From Leishmania mexicana MHOM/GT/2001/U1103 (taxonomy: Eukaryota; Euglenozoa; Kinetoplastea; Trypanosomatida; Trypanosomatidae): a stretch of 64,000 nucleotides of DNA. Below the pieces are notes generated by a model. That model had not been told where the DNA came from. It saw only the letters and a program-made list of their open reading frames with translations, and did not search any database. The stretch spans positions 930,001 to 994,000 of the forward strand of contig NC_018334.1 of NCBI RefSeq assembly GCF_000234665.1. Direction: 5' to 3'. Numbering within the stretch: position 1 is the first letter of the stretch; each line of letters begins with the position of its first letter. The translations under genes and the position numbers were made by a program. This document shows, one piece after another, positions 11,288-22,412 of the stretch.

Positions 11288-11946
11288 GGCAGCCCGAGGA
11301 GAGGTCGCGTGGGGCGGAGCGGCTCAGTGAAGAAAAAAAAAAGCGGCACTACTCGTGTCGAGGAGACATGGTCAGCACCAAAGGGGGGGGGGCACGAAGC
11401 GGCACACAACTTGGCGAGAGAGAGAGAGACTGTTGGGGTGAGAGGTGCACACGGAGACGTGAAGGGTCGTGCGGAAATGCGTGTGGACACACGGAGGACG
11501 TGCTACCAAAACAGACGTGGGCGCGCAAGCGCCGCATAACGAGCACTCCCCCCGCAACGTAACAGCGCATATGCCGAATGGCCCTTGGCAATCAAGAACA
11601 CAGCAACACACACGCCTTGGACGCCTTCCGCAGAGGCTCTTTGTTCATACAGCCCAGAGGACCACGAGTACTGCCTCACCGCGCAATGTGTCGACTTATG
11701 TACGAGGGATTTCCGCGGCCTCTGAGCGACGCCGCCGTGCTTCCCATAAAAAAGCAAAACGGGACAGACGGTCAGAGGTACGAAGGACTTTGCATACCAG
11801 GGAGACGGCAAGATCCGCCGAGAAGTGTACGGGTACATGAATGCCAGGGTATCACACAGATGCCACGTCATGATTGCGAGAATGTCCACTGCACCACCAC
11901 AGCAAGCCTTCTCGTTGTTTATGCGATTCTTTGAACAGCAAAGCAA
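11288..11946. other. Intergenic spacer
   Basis: Leader of the tryparedoxin-like gene plus flanking sequence of the SIDER-like element. No gene recognised. Confidence 0.5.
11323..11324 (-). promoter_or_regulatory. Candidate spliced-leader acceptor AG for the 10745-11287 gene
   Basis: On the minus strand a run of ten T plus CTTC is followed by ACTGAG, giving the first AG after the tract, 35 nt before the ATG. Confidence 0.5.
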
Positions 11947-12492
11947 CTGGTGGAGAGGGGGGTGGCACACACCTCTCAGTGCGTGGTATCTCAGGGCCTG
12001 GTACACCTCCCCCCCCCACTCCCACACACTCGGTGGGGCGGCCAAGCACCACCCCCTCTATCCCCTGCCAACGCCGAGCTACTTCTGGTGGTGACATGGC
12101 CCCTAGTGTCTACGACGTAGCGAGCGCAAGGCGATGTGCCGCCACTGATGCCGGCTGTCAGGTGCTGGATGGCGTGGTGCCGGAGTGACCTGTGGCGGTG
12201 AACACGCTTGCGCCATCCATGTGATTAGGCGAGGTGTGAGCATGCCATGAGCGTATCTCACCTGGCCCTCACGCGGCCCACTGGTGCGGGGAGCCCGAGG
12301 GCACTCCGAGGGGGACGCACCAGGTGGTCAGAGCTTGAGGCAGGTGCCGCGCTTCGATAACTGAGTCGGCAAATTGCCTTCACTCATGCCTGGAGCTGCT
12401 CCACACCACGCGATGGGGGCCTGTGACAGGCAGGGGTGGGGTGGTTGAGCGGAGCTGAGCTCATGTTGTATGGCGGAGAAACGGGCACGCTG
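11947..12492 (-). mobile_element. SIDER-like retroposon, copy A
   Basis: About 546 bp, homologous in reverse orientation to copies at 38386, 47770 and 62488. Shared landmarks include the block equivalent to CTGAGATACCACGCACTGAG at one end and CCCGTTTCTCCGCCATAC at the other. I class it as a Short Interspersed Degenerated Retroposon-like element from its length, dispersal, lack of ORF and recall of Leishmania SIDER2 sequences; a consensus alignment was not run. It lies in the sense orientation of the minus-strand transcript, in the 3' region of the 12872-13231 ORF. Sense SIDER2 copies in 3' UTRs are known to influence mRNA stability. Its middle segment is the A/D type (see findings). Confidence 0.75.
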
Positions 12493-12871
12493 AGGGAAAG
12501 AGCAGATCGAAGCGACAGGGAGTAATAAAGAAAGCAGAAGAACACATGCTGCAAAGCAAGACGAGGTAGGATCTACGTGAGAGATGGCGAAGGCGAGAGA
12601 GGAGGAAGGAGAAGAGACCGGAAGTGGCGGTCATGCGCATGTGTGTGCACGCAGGCGCACCCACAGGAGAGCTCTGGCAGCCCGCAAAGGAAGGCGAGGG
12701 GGAGGGGGCGATGCTGGCGTTGCCTCGTAAAACCGCCCTACGGTGCACAGAGCAGAAAAGACATTGGACAACAGTGGCACTACAGACTTGTTTGTGGGAG
12801 AAGGGGAGCGAAGAGGCCTCTGTGTATACGCAGACAAGTAGCGGTTACGCGAGGCGGATCTACGGTGCCGG
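12493..12871. other. Intergenic spacer
   Basis: Short spacer between the SIDER-like copy and the small ORF. Nothing recognised. Confidence 0.5.
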
Positions 12872-13231
12872 TTAGCCTGCATCTCTTCGATTTTTTCTTT
12901 TCCATGCTGCTGCAGACTCCCTTGACCGCCTCTCCTCCACTCCCGCTGCAGCGTCCTCGAGCTCCGTCAGCGTGAAGGCGATTGAGCCATCGGGAGTTCT
13001 CTTGTAAAGCTCCATGTCACCGATTTCCTGTGCCACGCGACCCCTCTCCGACTTGGCACGCTTCGTGGACTCAAGTGTATTACTCAGCTCGTGCTGGCAT
13101 TGCTGCAGAATGATGTGAAGGCGTGCGTGTCGGCCCTTTGCCGTTGTGGCAGGCTCCTCGCCATCGCCGGCGTGTGGAGGAGAGGCTGTAAGGGGGCACA
13201 CTGTCACTGCAGCATCGTTGCCACATGCCAA
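12872..13231 (-). CDS. Possible small hypothetical protein, 119 aa
   Basis: This ORF starts MACGNDAAVTVCPLTAS and has a hydrophilic centre with heptad-like spacing (LHIILQQCQHELSNTLES), suggesting a coiled coil at about residues 38-75. A more ordered stretch follows (KRTPDGSIAFTLTELEDAA). The C-terminal 20 residues are Arg/Lys/Ala-rich and may be less conserved. Codons such as CTG, GAG, AAG and GCC are common, as expected for coding sequence here. It is isolated by spacers of 0.4 kb and more than 3 kb. No family recognised; it could be a real short gene or the remnant of a longer one. Confidence 0.42.
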   Translation of the reverse strand: MACGNDAAVTVCPLTASPPHAGDGEEPATTAKGRHARLHIILQQCQHELSNTLESTKRAKSERGRVAQEIGDMELYKRTPDGSIAFTLTELEDAAAGVEERRSRESAAAWKRKNRRDAG

Positions 13232-16200
13232 CGTCGATTAGACTTCACTGCTCCTTTACTGGACCCGCGCACGTCGGGTGAGGCTCGCTCTTGTAGAGAA
13301 CCGAAAGTTTGGCAGTCATAGCAGCTGTACTGGAAGTGTTAGTGGCACTCAGCAACGTACGCACAGGACTGCAACCTGACAAGGTGCCCGGCTGAGGGGA
13401 GAACGGAAGGGGAGCACGAGGTATCGCTGACAGAACTCGGAGGTGGGATGGCGTTGCCCCCCCTCCTCCAGCAAGCGTTCTATGCCGCTGCTTTGTTGGT
13501 GTTCGTTCTGCTCGCTGCTCAGAGCCGTCGCACGCGCATCTGCCGTACCAAAGAAAAAGGCATAACACAGAAGGCGAACGAAAAAAGGGAGACACACCGG
13601 GATGACATCGCCATCATCGCCGATGAGGCAACGAGGCACACTCGCTTCGACGGATGAGGAAAGACCCTCAGAGAGAGGGAGGGCAGCTCCAGAGCAGGAT
13701 GGGGAAGGTGACGGTGGAGAGGCGGAGGGGCAAGGCCCCCACCTCCCTCCCACGCTATCTCCTTTCCTATGCCCCACTGCCCCCCACACGCAGACGCCCG
13801 CAGACGCCGACTCGCAGAGGTGAATGCCCCTGAGAAGTGCACAGCCACGCAGGCACACAACCGCTCTCAAGTTAAACAGACAAATGCCTACGGAGGCGAA
13901 GGGAGCAGAGAAGGGAAAGCCATCGCCACGACGGAGGGGTGGCGGTGTTGTTGGCGGAAGACAAACAACAGAGAAAGGCGACAACAGTGACACCTGTCTT
14001 CGCGGGCAGGGATAGACGCGAATCACAAGAGAAAAGAGAGAGGGTGGGGGTGGGAGGAGGGCTGCAGAGGTAGCAGCTGTCGTATCCATGAGAAGGGGAA
14101 ACACAGGCAAGCACACATAGGCTATAATACTAGTGAGAAGATGCACAAGGGAGACGTGCACGCGGGCAGGCGAGTGAGTGAGAACACGCACACGATGCTA
14201 ACACACAGACACAGACATGTCTTGGTGTTGCAACACACACACACACACACGCACAACGAATATCACCGAAAAGACCAGTTGAGAGGCAGGGAGAGGATGC
14301 AGAGCGGAGAAGAAGCATGCCGGAGCACAAAGCGTTGCGGCGACAGCTTGATGCTCTCCATCCGAGTAAGCAGCACATCGCACTAAAGACAACCCAGAAA
14401 GGAAACAGCAAAAAAAAGTAGGTAGTGACTGTGAGGAAGGGGAGGGGAAGGGCCACGCCACGCGCCAATGCAGAAACCCTCACGACTACTCGCACCCACA
14501 TCAAGGTCATCACAACCTTCGTAAACAAGACTATGAGCAAGGCTTACGCGGACAGAGAAAAGCGGCCACTCTCCCACACCTTTCCTGCGTTGGCGGACAT
14601 CTTCCTTCATCGGCTCACGGTGGCAATATTGCTTGCAGGTGTCTTTTGTGTAGAGACCTCAGGGAAGGAGTGGGGGAGGGGAGCGAGACAAAGATCCCAC
14701 GCTGCTCCCCCTTGCTGACGACGACATGAAGTTCCCTTGACTTACGATGGGGTCATTCGCCAGCGGAGGCAGACGAGGGATGATGGTGAGTGCTGCAGCC
14801 GCGGGGTGGGTGGGAGGGGGGAGGAGCAGAGAAAGAAGAAGCAACAACAGCACAAACAAAGGAGGAAAGGCCTTCGCTAAGCGCATACGGGACCAAAAGA
14901 CACGAAAGAGGAATGCGCAAGAAGAATGCGGATTTCAGGCGTACGACTCGTCGGCTGCGACGACAGTTCCACTCCTTCGTTTGCCGTTATGTATGGCCGA
15001 CCTCGTTCCGCCATATCCGCTGGATGAGACCGGCGCACGTGCGTTCGAACCCATATACCGCTTTTTTTCTTTTTTTTGCAACCCTTCGCGGTGTATTCGT
15101 GAGGCAGCTCCGATTGAGGGTGGGTGGGTGGACGAAGGCGGTGCTCCATCGAGAGTAACGCACGCCAACACGTCTCTGCGCACGGATACATGTGCAGCGA
15201 AGCACACACGCACACACAACGAGGGGGGGGCAGAAGAGGTAACATCATCTCTGTCCCTTCTCTGTGCTGTACTCCTCCATGGAGGCGAATTAGGAGTCGT
15301 GCGGGGGAAAAAAAGGGAGGAAGGAGTGGAAGGAAAACGAGAACTCCGCGGAGCCACCGTGCTGCACATGCCTGCACGCGCAGAACCGCCGACACGGGAC
15401 AACGAGGGCAGCGCTGGGCGGGACAACAGATGAGACGGAAACAAAGGACACAGGAGTCGAAGAGACAGCACGACGGCATCCGAAAGCGCAGTGCATGCGG
15501 ACGAACAGGAAAAAAAAGGTGCAGAGGGAGTACACGTGTGTGTGTGTTGTGTGCATCGAACAACACACACCCACGCAACCAAGCAGCCGAGGCAAACAGA
15601 AGAGCAGAATGATGAGAAGAAATAGACCGGCTGCCTTTCGAGCCTCGAGCATGGCAACGAGTGCGGCAGACTAGCATTAGCGCTAAAAGGCTGAGAGTCG
15701 CACTCCACCAAAGAACAAAAACGTCGGCAACGACCAGGGGAGCATGAAAAAAAAAGGTGCAGTCGCTGAGCCCACCAACAAGAGCCCCAGGCTCATATGA
15801 ACAGTATATCTGGTGTCGGCGGGATCATCCCCCCTCTCTTCCTCTCGCTGTATGTGTGACCCTCTCAGGTCGGCGCACGCAACATTGGCGTAAAGTCACC
15901 GGCAACGAAGACGTTTTGCCTGCCCGATGAATCGCGCGCGTGGGCCAGGCCGCCAGCAGATAAAGCGCCTGGCTCGTTCGACCTTCTGGGATGCTACCCT
16001 GAGCCTGATACACCACTGGTTCTCGTGGTCGGTGTAATTGAAGCCGCTGTGTTTGCACGGAGCTCTGGTCTCGCACTTAGAGGGATGGTGAACATGACCG
16101 CTGTCTTTCGTGTTCACCGTCTTCTCCGGCTCCTGCCCTCTCGGAACAGCCCGTGGCGTTGACTGGTGATCTCGAAGCTGGCGCTTCTGATGCGTCACAA

Positions 16201-16345
16201 GTGCTACGGGGCTTCGTGGCTTGCCGCCGCGCAGGCCCTGCGCCAGGGATGCATCGTGGACGGAGGTCGGTCACACCAGAAGTTCCGGGAGCCACACTTG
16301 GTGCGCCTGTCGCAAGGTCATCAACCTCACAGTCTCAACGCAGCT
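13232..16345. other. Long intergenic spacer
   Basis: About 3.1 kb with no convincing gene. It contains CA runs at about 14232-14252, purine-rich plus-strand blocks around 13660-13735 and 14790-14870, and many low-complexity ORFs in several frames. The part at about 15830-16340 has non-repetitive texture but no open frame worth calling. Confidence 0.5.
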
Positions 16346-16630
16346 TTACCCGCTGTCGCTTCCGCGGTTAACGACACCTATGCTGAATCCAGACTGTAGC
16401 GCTGCTGGCGTCGACGGAAGTGAGACCATCGCCGAGGCAGAGATATGGCGCCGCACGGGCTCGCTGCACCCCGCAGCGTACTGCGCACAGTTCAGCTGTG
16501 GGAGCTGCACGAGCTCCTGCATCTGTTGCTCTTCCTCGTGCAGGATGTCGCTGAGACTTGCAGCCTTCGTGATGCCTAGAACGCGAGCGCTAGAGAGACT
16601 TTTACAAGCCATTCGTCTGTGTGGGGCCAT
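16346..16630 (-). pseudogene. Out-of-frame probable C-terminal segment of the 16602-19943 gene
   Basis: Directly overlapping the end of the long ORF, another minus-strand frame is open for 94 codons and looks coding. It contains a Glu/Gln-rich helix (SDILHEEEQQMQELVQLPQ), normal composition and GC-biased third positions. The simplest reading is that the long gene once continued here and a single-base indel near 16600-16630 now ends it at TTG-TAA. A sequencing error would look the same. Alternatively it is a separate short overlapping ORF using its own ATG. Confidence 0.45.
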
Positions 16631-19600
16631 CCGTGAGCACTTCTAGACTGTAGTATGACGCCTCTCCGTATTCGGCGGCAGCTCTTCGGCGCTGCAACTC
16701 GTCCTGTTGCGCTTTGCTCTCGCGAGCCTCAGCGTTGTAGAAGCCGTTCGCCACCACCTCCGCGCAACTGCGCGAAGGCACAGGCACGGAGCTGCCCCCG
16801 TACGTGGGGTTGTCGGGGCTTCTGCTTCGACTCGAATTTACCTCACGGGCTGGGCGACCGCCACCGCTGAGGCGACCACCTCCTTGAGAGACACCAAGCA
16901 CGGCGGTGCCCGAGGACCAATCCACATGGACACCACCGCGGCCTCCAGCTTGTTGGGGGGTGCAAGGAATACTCAGGGATGACATAAACGACGCTGCCGA
17001 TGCGGTCGCCGCGCCAGGGTGAACGACCTCCACAGCACAGTCGACAGGGTCACTCACAAGGCGACTGTACAGCTCGCGGGGATGGCTTGCATTAACTTCT
17101 ACTGTCGGCACATCCCCAGCGGCAGTGGTTGCAAGAGGGGTGCGATAGCGATGTAGACCGCCGCGGCCGCCACGCCGACGCGCATTAGAACGGTGCGTCG
17201 CAGAGTTTGCTGTGCCCCAAGTGCTGCCAATGCGGCGGCCGCGGCCGGCCCCGCTCGTGGCACCGTTGGTGTAGTCCGCCCAGTCACTCGCACACTCAGT
17301 TTCGTCAATGATCTTACTGGCCTCAGCGCCATCCGTTAGCCTCACCGCAAGTGGAGGACCACGCAGAGCTTGAGGAAACTGATGCAGCTGCTCGCGGCGG
17401 TACACTCGGAGCAGCCGGTACAACTCCCCCTGCGGTGGCACATTGTGTATATGGTTCAACAGCGCCACCCCTTCCTTGGCGACAGGGAGGCGAAGGCGGG
17501 CTTCCAGCTGGGGCTGCGATGTTCTCTCAGTGCCGGAGACGGCATATCTGCGCACCGCCGGCGTGATAGCGGACTCTGCAATGGAACCGGTGTGGGATGA
17601 GGCAGACCTGGACGCGTCTGCGGCTTTTTGATGCCCACTCTGTCTTCGGCCGTTGAGCTCAACACACTCACCTGCGCCAACACTTTGGTCCTTCCCCAGT
17701 GTCGTGTGATGGCTGACCATACCGTTGGAGGTAAAGCACACCAAAGGTCGGAAAACGGCGTACTCGGGAGCGATGCTTGCAGGCCGGGGAGGTTGCGGCC
17801 GCTGCTGCGACTCCGTCGGCGGTGGCGGCAGATAGGTATCCAAGGGCGAGAAGCGGTACCCGGACGCCTGAGAGAAATCGGCCGAGACGCCGCCGTCCCC
17901 ACTTTCCAAGACATCAAAGTCCCTGCTGTGCCTCTGCGGGGACAGTGCCAACGGGCGGCGCGCGCTGGAAGCAGAATGCGGAGCCCTAGTTCTGTTGACT
18001 CGGCGCCACAGCGTGGGGACCTGTGACTCACTACGGGGCAGCGTCGGTTCGCCAGTGGCGGGGCAGTCCCCGAACGTCGACTGCGGTGTATCCTCCAGTG
18101 ACTCACCGGAGAAAAATGATAGCAGCATCTGGTGATACGAGGCCATCTGCGACTGCGACAGTACACGAGACGGAGTTGCTGACACAGCATCGTCACGAGG
18201 GGATTGCGGCCAGCCACTCAGAGACCTCTCGTGCCGCATACTGCTCGGACTCCTGTGATTTCCTGGACGGCTCATAGCACCGCCATCGACTTCTCCACGT
18301 GCGGGTGCACTGTGCCCTGAAAGAGCAGACGGGGCTGTGCTGAATGCACTCGCTATATCGGTATGCTTACATGTCTTGAAGGGCAATGACTGTACCGGCG
18401 ATGCACTGCGTTGACGTGAGTGTGCGTTGGCGGTAATGTTGCTGTTCGTACTATCAACCACCAATCCATCCTCACCGCCCTTTGGAGGCTCTTGCAATTG
18501 TGGAGCGCCACTTGTAGACGAGAGAGACGGGGGGTAGTGGCGACGTGTGGGCTGCGTTGCATTTCCTTCGCTCATCGTCGTCAGCACAGGCAGCCGCCAC
18601 GGAGCTGCGGCTGTACAGCATGAACTCTGAGTGACTTCCAAAGGGTCCTCTTCCTCGCACTGGAGCGCATCTGCACGCCTCGCTCGCCGTGTGGAGACGC
18701 TATCATGAGTTGCTGTGTGCGACGCTCTAGTGGCAACTCGTGATGAGATTGCAGCGGCCGCCTCTCCCGCTTCCAGAACGCGATCAGAGTGCAGGCTTGC
18801 ACAACGCACATTACGCACGGACATGAGCGATGTCGAGCGGCGAGCTTGACGGCGGAGGGCGTCTTGGGACGTAGTGAGCTGGACTCCCTGAGAAGAGATC
18901 AAAATGATGATGTCTGCGTGGGGGCCTTCGACGTCGCCCGGTTGGGCAGTGGGGCCCGTTCCTTCACTGAGCGCCACCGCACGAGCGCCCCTCACCACCG
19001 ATTGTGCTGTGTCGGGTATCGTGGTGCTTGAAGGAGCACCAGCTGGCGCCATCCTGGGGCTTTGGCCGGAGCGCATCGACCTCAATGACACACTTCCTGT
19101 TCGCTCTCGGTGGGTCTGCGGTGATACGAGGGACGAGCTGTCCAGGGCGCGACCTCTGTGACCTCCGCATCGCACTTCAATACCATTTGTTGTGGTAAAA
19201 CTTTGCGGTGCCAGGCTAGAATAGCGCGGTAGCGAAGTGAAGAGGGTGCGGTGAAGATGCTGGCGTCCCTCTTGAGCGTTGGAGGGTGTGCCTAATTCGG
19301 TGTGCCGCGGCATTGTGGGAAGACGGTTGGTACTGGAGCTCCCTTGACGGCCGCGCTCGCGCCGAGCACGGCGGTGTAAGTTCATGAGTCGACGGTTCCC
19401 TCTTGGCTCTTGAAGCTCACTCGAGTGCAGGCTGCGTTCTGGTCCAAGAGTGACACTACCCTCTCCATTCTCAGCGCCACCAGAGGCCGTGACGACTACT
19501 TCAGAGCTCGGAAAACTGGGCCGACGCTGCGGAGAGAACGCTGGCACATGGGCCTCGAGCTCACCGAGCTGCACAACTACAGGCACCCGGTCAGATACCA

Positions 19601-19943
19601 AGCATCGCTGCTGAAGCTGAGGGCCATTCTCGCCGCTAACCTGGTTGCCCGAGAGCTCCAAGGACACCACCGTTGAGGCGGAGCGGTTCGACTCGCTTGG
19701 CTGAACGCTGCCAATGTGCCGCAACGATGATGGCTCTGCTGCGGGCGTGGGGGCGGGCGGACGCGCTGGTGAGTGCACCTGCGATGGCGCTTGCCGCGGC
19801 TGCAAAGGCTCACGCGTGCTATTCGACAAGGGGGGTGAGGTGGGTGCTTCCGGAAGAGTTCGCCTGGCACGAGCCATGCACCCGCCAACGGTTGCATCAG
19901 TGACGGCACACTCTGGCGTAAGCAAGTGGGGGAAGACGGGCAT
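16602..19943 (-). CDS. Long low-complexity hypothetical protein, 1113 aa
   Basis: The largest ORF in the window. It starts MPVFPHLLTPECAVTDATVGG, and a second Met at residue 23 (MARARRTLPEAP) is an alternative start. The protein is rich in Ser, Arg, Pro, Thr and Gly, and looks mostly disordered. A more structured patch lies near residues 850-900 (PPQGELYRLLRVYRREQLHQF). No transmembrane segment, catalytic motif or repeat family is recognised. The end is charged and helical (SKAQQDELQRRRAAAEYG), then the frame stops at 16602. An open reading in another frame continues to 16346, so the annotated C-terminus may be artificially short. Such long disordered proteins are common in Leishmania; no function is proposed. 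Confidence 0.8.
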   Translation of the reverse strand: MPVFPHLLTPECAVTDATVGGCMARARRTLPEAPTSPPLSNSTREPLQPRQAPSQVHSPARPPAPTPAAEPSSLRHIGSVQPSESNRSASTVVSLELSGNQVSGENGPQLQQRCLVSDRVPVVVQLGELEAHVPAFSPQRRPSFPSSEVVVTASGGAENGEGSVTLGPERSLHSSELQEPRGNRRLMNLHRRARRERGRQGSSSTNRLPTMPRHTELGTPSNAQEGRQHLHRTLFTSLPRYSSLAPQSFTTTNGIEVRCGGHRGRALDSSSLVSPQTHRERTGSVSLRSMRSGQSPRMAPAGAPSSTTIPDTAQSVVRGARAVALSEGTGPTAQPGDVEGPHADIIILISSQGVQLTTSQDALRRQARRSTSLMSVRNVRCASLHSDRVLEAGEAAAAISSRVATRASHTATHDSVSTRRARRADALQCEEEDPLEVTQSSCCTAAAPWRLPVLTTMSEGNATQPTRRHYPPSLSSTSGAPQLQEPPKGGEDGLVVDSTNSNITANAHSRQRSASPVQSLPFKTCKHTDIASAFSTAPSALSGHSAPARGEVDGGAMSRPGNHRSPSSMRHERSLSGWPQSPRDDAVSATPSRVLSQSQMASYHQMLLSFFSGESLEDTPQSTFGDCPATGEPTLPRSESQVPTLWRRVNRTRAPHSASSARRPLALSPQRHSRDFDVLESGDGGVSADFSQASGYRFSPLDTYLPPPPTESQQRPQPPRPASIAPEYAVFRPLVCFTSNGMVSHHTTLGKDQSVGAGECVELNGRRQSGHQKAADASRSASSHTGSIAESAITPAVRRYAVSGTERTSQPQLEARLRLPVAKEGVALLNHIHNVPPQGELYRLLRVYRREQLHQFPQALRGPPLAVRLTDGAEASKIIDETECASDWADYTNGATSGAGRGRRIGSTWGTANSATHRSNARRRGGRGGLHRYRTPLATTAAGDVPTVEVNASHPRELYSRLVSDPVDCAVEVVHPGAATASAASFMSSLSIPCTPQQAGGRGGVHVDWSSGTAVLGVSQGGGRLSGGGRPAREVNSSRSRSPDNPTYGGSSVPVPSRSCAEVVANGFYNAEARESKAQQDELQRRRAAAEYGEASYYSLEVLTDGPTQTNGL

Positions 19944-21236
19944 CGCAGCTTTTGGCGTTCAGCCCAGATATGGCTGAGTGGAGGGGCATATAACCTGTAC
20001 AGTCATGAAACGACAGATCTGCTTGCCTTCTCTCTCTTGCGCTCCCTTTGAAGAGCAAGCAGTTGTTCAAGCAACTGTGTTACAACGTGCAACAGGGATG
20101 TAGACAGTCCTTGTTTTGGGGAGAGGCAAGCACAGGAGAGCACACTAGACGCCAACACAGAGGGAGAAAGAGGAGAAAAAAATGAGGACGGAAAGGAGAA
20201 GCGGACACATAAAAGAACCGAGTCACACACACACACACACACGTCGACTAAACCGCTGCTAAAGAAAGGCGACCGCGAGACTGAGGGAAAGAACGAGGCA
20301 GTCACGAGAGGAATTCGAGAAGAGAAACAGGGAGGGTAATGATGCTGTACGCGTCGATAAAAGGAAAACAAGGTCGAGGCAAGAGAAGTTGAACACAAAC
20401 CAGACCAAAAATGAAGCCACGACACGCTCCGTCACTTTTTGTGTGTGAGGTGCGGGCGCACAAAGAGACTCTACTGCACAGACGTCGCGTACAGAGGAAA
20501 GGCAACAGTGTTGCAAACCCGCGCACCTGACAGGCTAGTCCCACCAAGTGTATCGATGTGGGTGATAAGACGACCGATATGAACAAGGCGGAGCGTCAAG
20601 GGCAACGCCGTATGGAAACAGGAGCAAAGGAGGGAAGGACGTAAGGGTATACAGTAGCATGGAAGAGGCGAGAGACGGGTGAGTCGCTCCTGTGCCCCCT
20701 GATGCGCATCACATTCACACCATCGGCATACTAAGACGGAGATCCTGTTTCGCCACAAAGCAGCTGGATACTATGGACGGCGGCTGCAGTATGGGCACCC
20801 CGGCTGCATGCACTTGGGTTGCAGCCTATCCTGTGCGTGTGTGTGGGTTTCCGTGCTACCTTTGTCAATGCATGCGTAAGCAGCGCCGTTGTTAGAGTGG
20901 CGCAAGGATCGTGATCCGTATGGTAGACAGGTTATCAAGGAAGAGTGAGAGTCACTGGGAAATAGAAAGCGAGGAAAACCAAGAGAGAAAGCGTACAACT
21001 TGGGTGCGCGCAGCTCCTCAAGAGCAGGAGTGAGAACATAATCAAAAGAGAAGGTTGATATCAGGCAAGCCGCGCTCCCTTCTCTGACTCAATGAAGAAT
21101 GGAAGGCCGAGGTAAGAGAATCCAATCATCGAATGCTGCGAAGACCCGCAGAGCACGTCATGTGCATGGCCCACGAGCTTGGCGGCGCAAGTACGAGGCG
21201 CTTGCAGTGCTGAGAAGAGCAAAGAGGGACAATGCA
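19944..21236. other. Intergenic spacer
   Basis: No gene recognised. It contains a CA run at about 20224-20243 and a purine-rich plus-strand block at 20161-20205, which on the minus strand is a polypyrimidine tract possibly serving trans-splicing of the long downstream gene. Confidence 0.5.
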
Positions 21237-22412
21237 CTACCCTCCTACGCAGAGTCGTTGGCTGCTTACGATCCAGCAGTTCTCCATCACGGCTACATAC
21301 ACATACTCACTTGGTGTGTGCACCACTTGGATCGACCCTGGGCTCACAGTTACTAAAGGAATCTTGAGGTACTCCTGGAAGAGGCCCGCCACAATGCTGC
21401 CGTCCTTCTTCCATACAATCCCAACCTTGCAGAGGCATCGCACACCCGTCGTGAGTGCGGCCTCCTTGTTGGCGTTGAAGGTTTGGATAACAACCGTGCT
21501 CAAGAGCTCTACCGTGACGTCCAGGCACTTCTGCAGCATATTCGGGAGCACAGTGTTGCGGATTTCGGTGATCAAAGTGTCTCCATGGCCACGGAGTTAG
21601 TGAAGCAAACGCTGAGGATGAAGCTGCGCACTGCCGGGACCGTGGGTGCGGCGCTGCCACACTCAATCATACCGGTAGATATGGGGGGGGGCAACTGCGG
21701 GGAGTCGACCGGTGCGGGAGCGGCGCAGGCTGGCGTGCACCCCGGCCTGTTCGCGGATCCCTAAGCACTACCTAGCGGATCTTGGGGATGATCAAAGCCG
21801 TGTACTCGATGACGTTGCAGCTTTTGCTCGCCACCAAGGAGGAGTGGATCACCTTACCCACTACCTCAGCCTTCCGTGACGCAAAACTCAGGCTCACGGT
21901 GCCCACAGTCATGTGAGTCACCTCTTCTATGATGCAGCCGTCTGCCATGAAGCCGTGCTCCTTGAGGTGCGAGATGGGATATGGGACACCAATGCAGTTG
22001 AACTCCTCGTCGAAGGAGAAGGCGTAGCGGACGGGCTCCATACGCTTCATTTCCAGAAACACCGAGGTGAGCGACACAGCAGCCGCGACGAAGCCCTTTA
22101 TACTGGTGCCGTCACGCCCGCAGACCTTGTCATCCTTCATCGTGAACAGGTTTGCATCCTGCTTGTGTCTGTTGATGGGCACCACATCTGTGTGCCCAGG
22201 GAGCACAATGCCGCCCTGCATCTCGCCGTTGGCTCCTTTTAGAGTGGCCCAGATATGTGCCTTGTCTTTCCTGTGGCCGTGCGCAAGAACACCGTCGATA
22301 CCCTTGCCCTTGGGGTAGGCCTCCGCGTTGCGGATGAGGTCCACATTCGACTTGGTTGGGCACGTCGTGTCGAGGCTGGTGGGCTTCCAAAGCCATGACT
22401 TCGAATCGCTGG
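21237..22412 (-). pseudogene. Decayed M20-family deacetylase-like gene (acetylornithine deacetylase / desuccinylase type)
   Basis: Reading 22412 to 21772 gives a recognisable N-terminal half: SLDTTCPTKSNVDLIRNAEA, then the metal-binding GGIVLPGHTDVVP, then SFDEEFNCIGVPY with the catalytic/metal Glu pair. The expected GRG-T-SDMKGF motif appears as VCGRDGTSIKGF, so the bridging metal Asp is displaced or lost. A stop at 21772-21774 ends this frame. The C-terminal half continues in other frames: a GSAAPTVPA segment around 21650, then 21237-21575, containing ITEIRNTVLPNMLQKC and the family's PGSIQ.H.P.EY signature as VSPGSIQVVHTPSEY. At least two frame changes plus the stop and motif damage make it a pseudogene. 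The family removes acyl groups from amino-acid derivatives; related intact genes occur in Leishmania. It neighbours a GP63 pseudogene. Confidence 0.82.

Noticed and set aside
13349..14191. 280-codon minus-strand ORF
   Set aside because: Composition is driven by pyrimidine tracts and CA repeats (Ser/Pro/Leu/Val/Cys), with competing ORFs in other frames and no domain-like segment.
14877..15711. Two overlapping minus-strand ORFs of about 260 codons
   Set aside because: They overlap each other in different frames and consist of Cys/Val/Ser-rich low-complexity sequence from CA repeats.
15830..16340. Possible fifth, very diverged SIDER-like copy
   Set aside because: A few short similarities (for example GTGTTCACCG) are not enough; no collinear alignment could be supported by eye.
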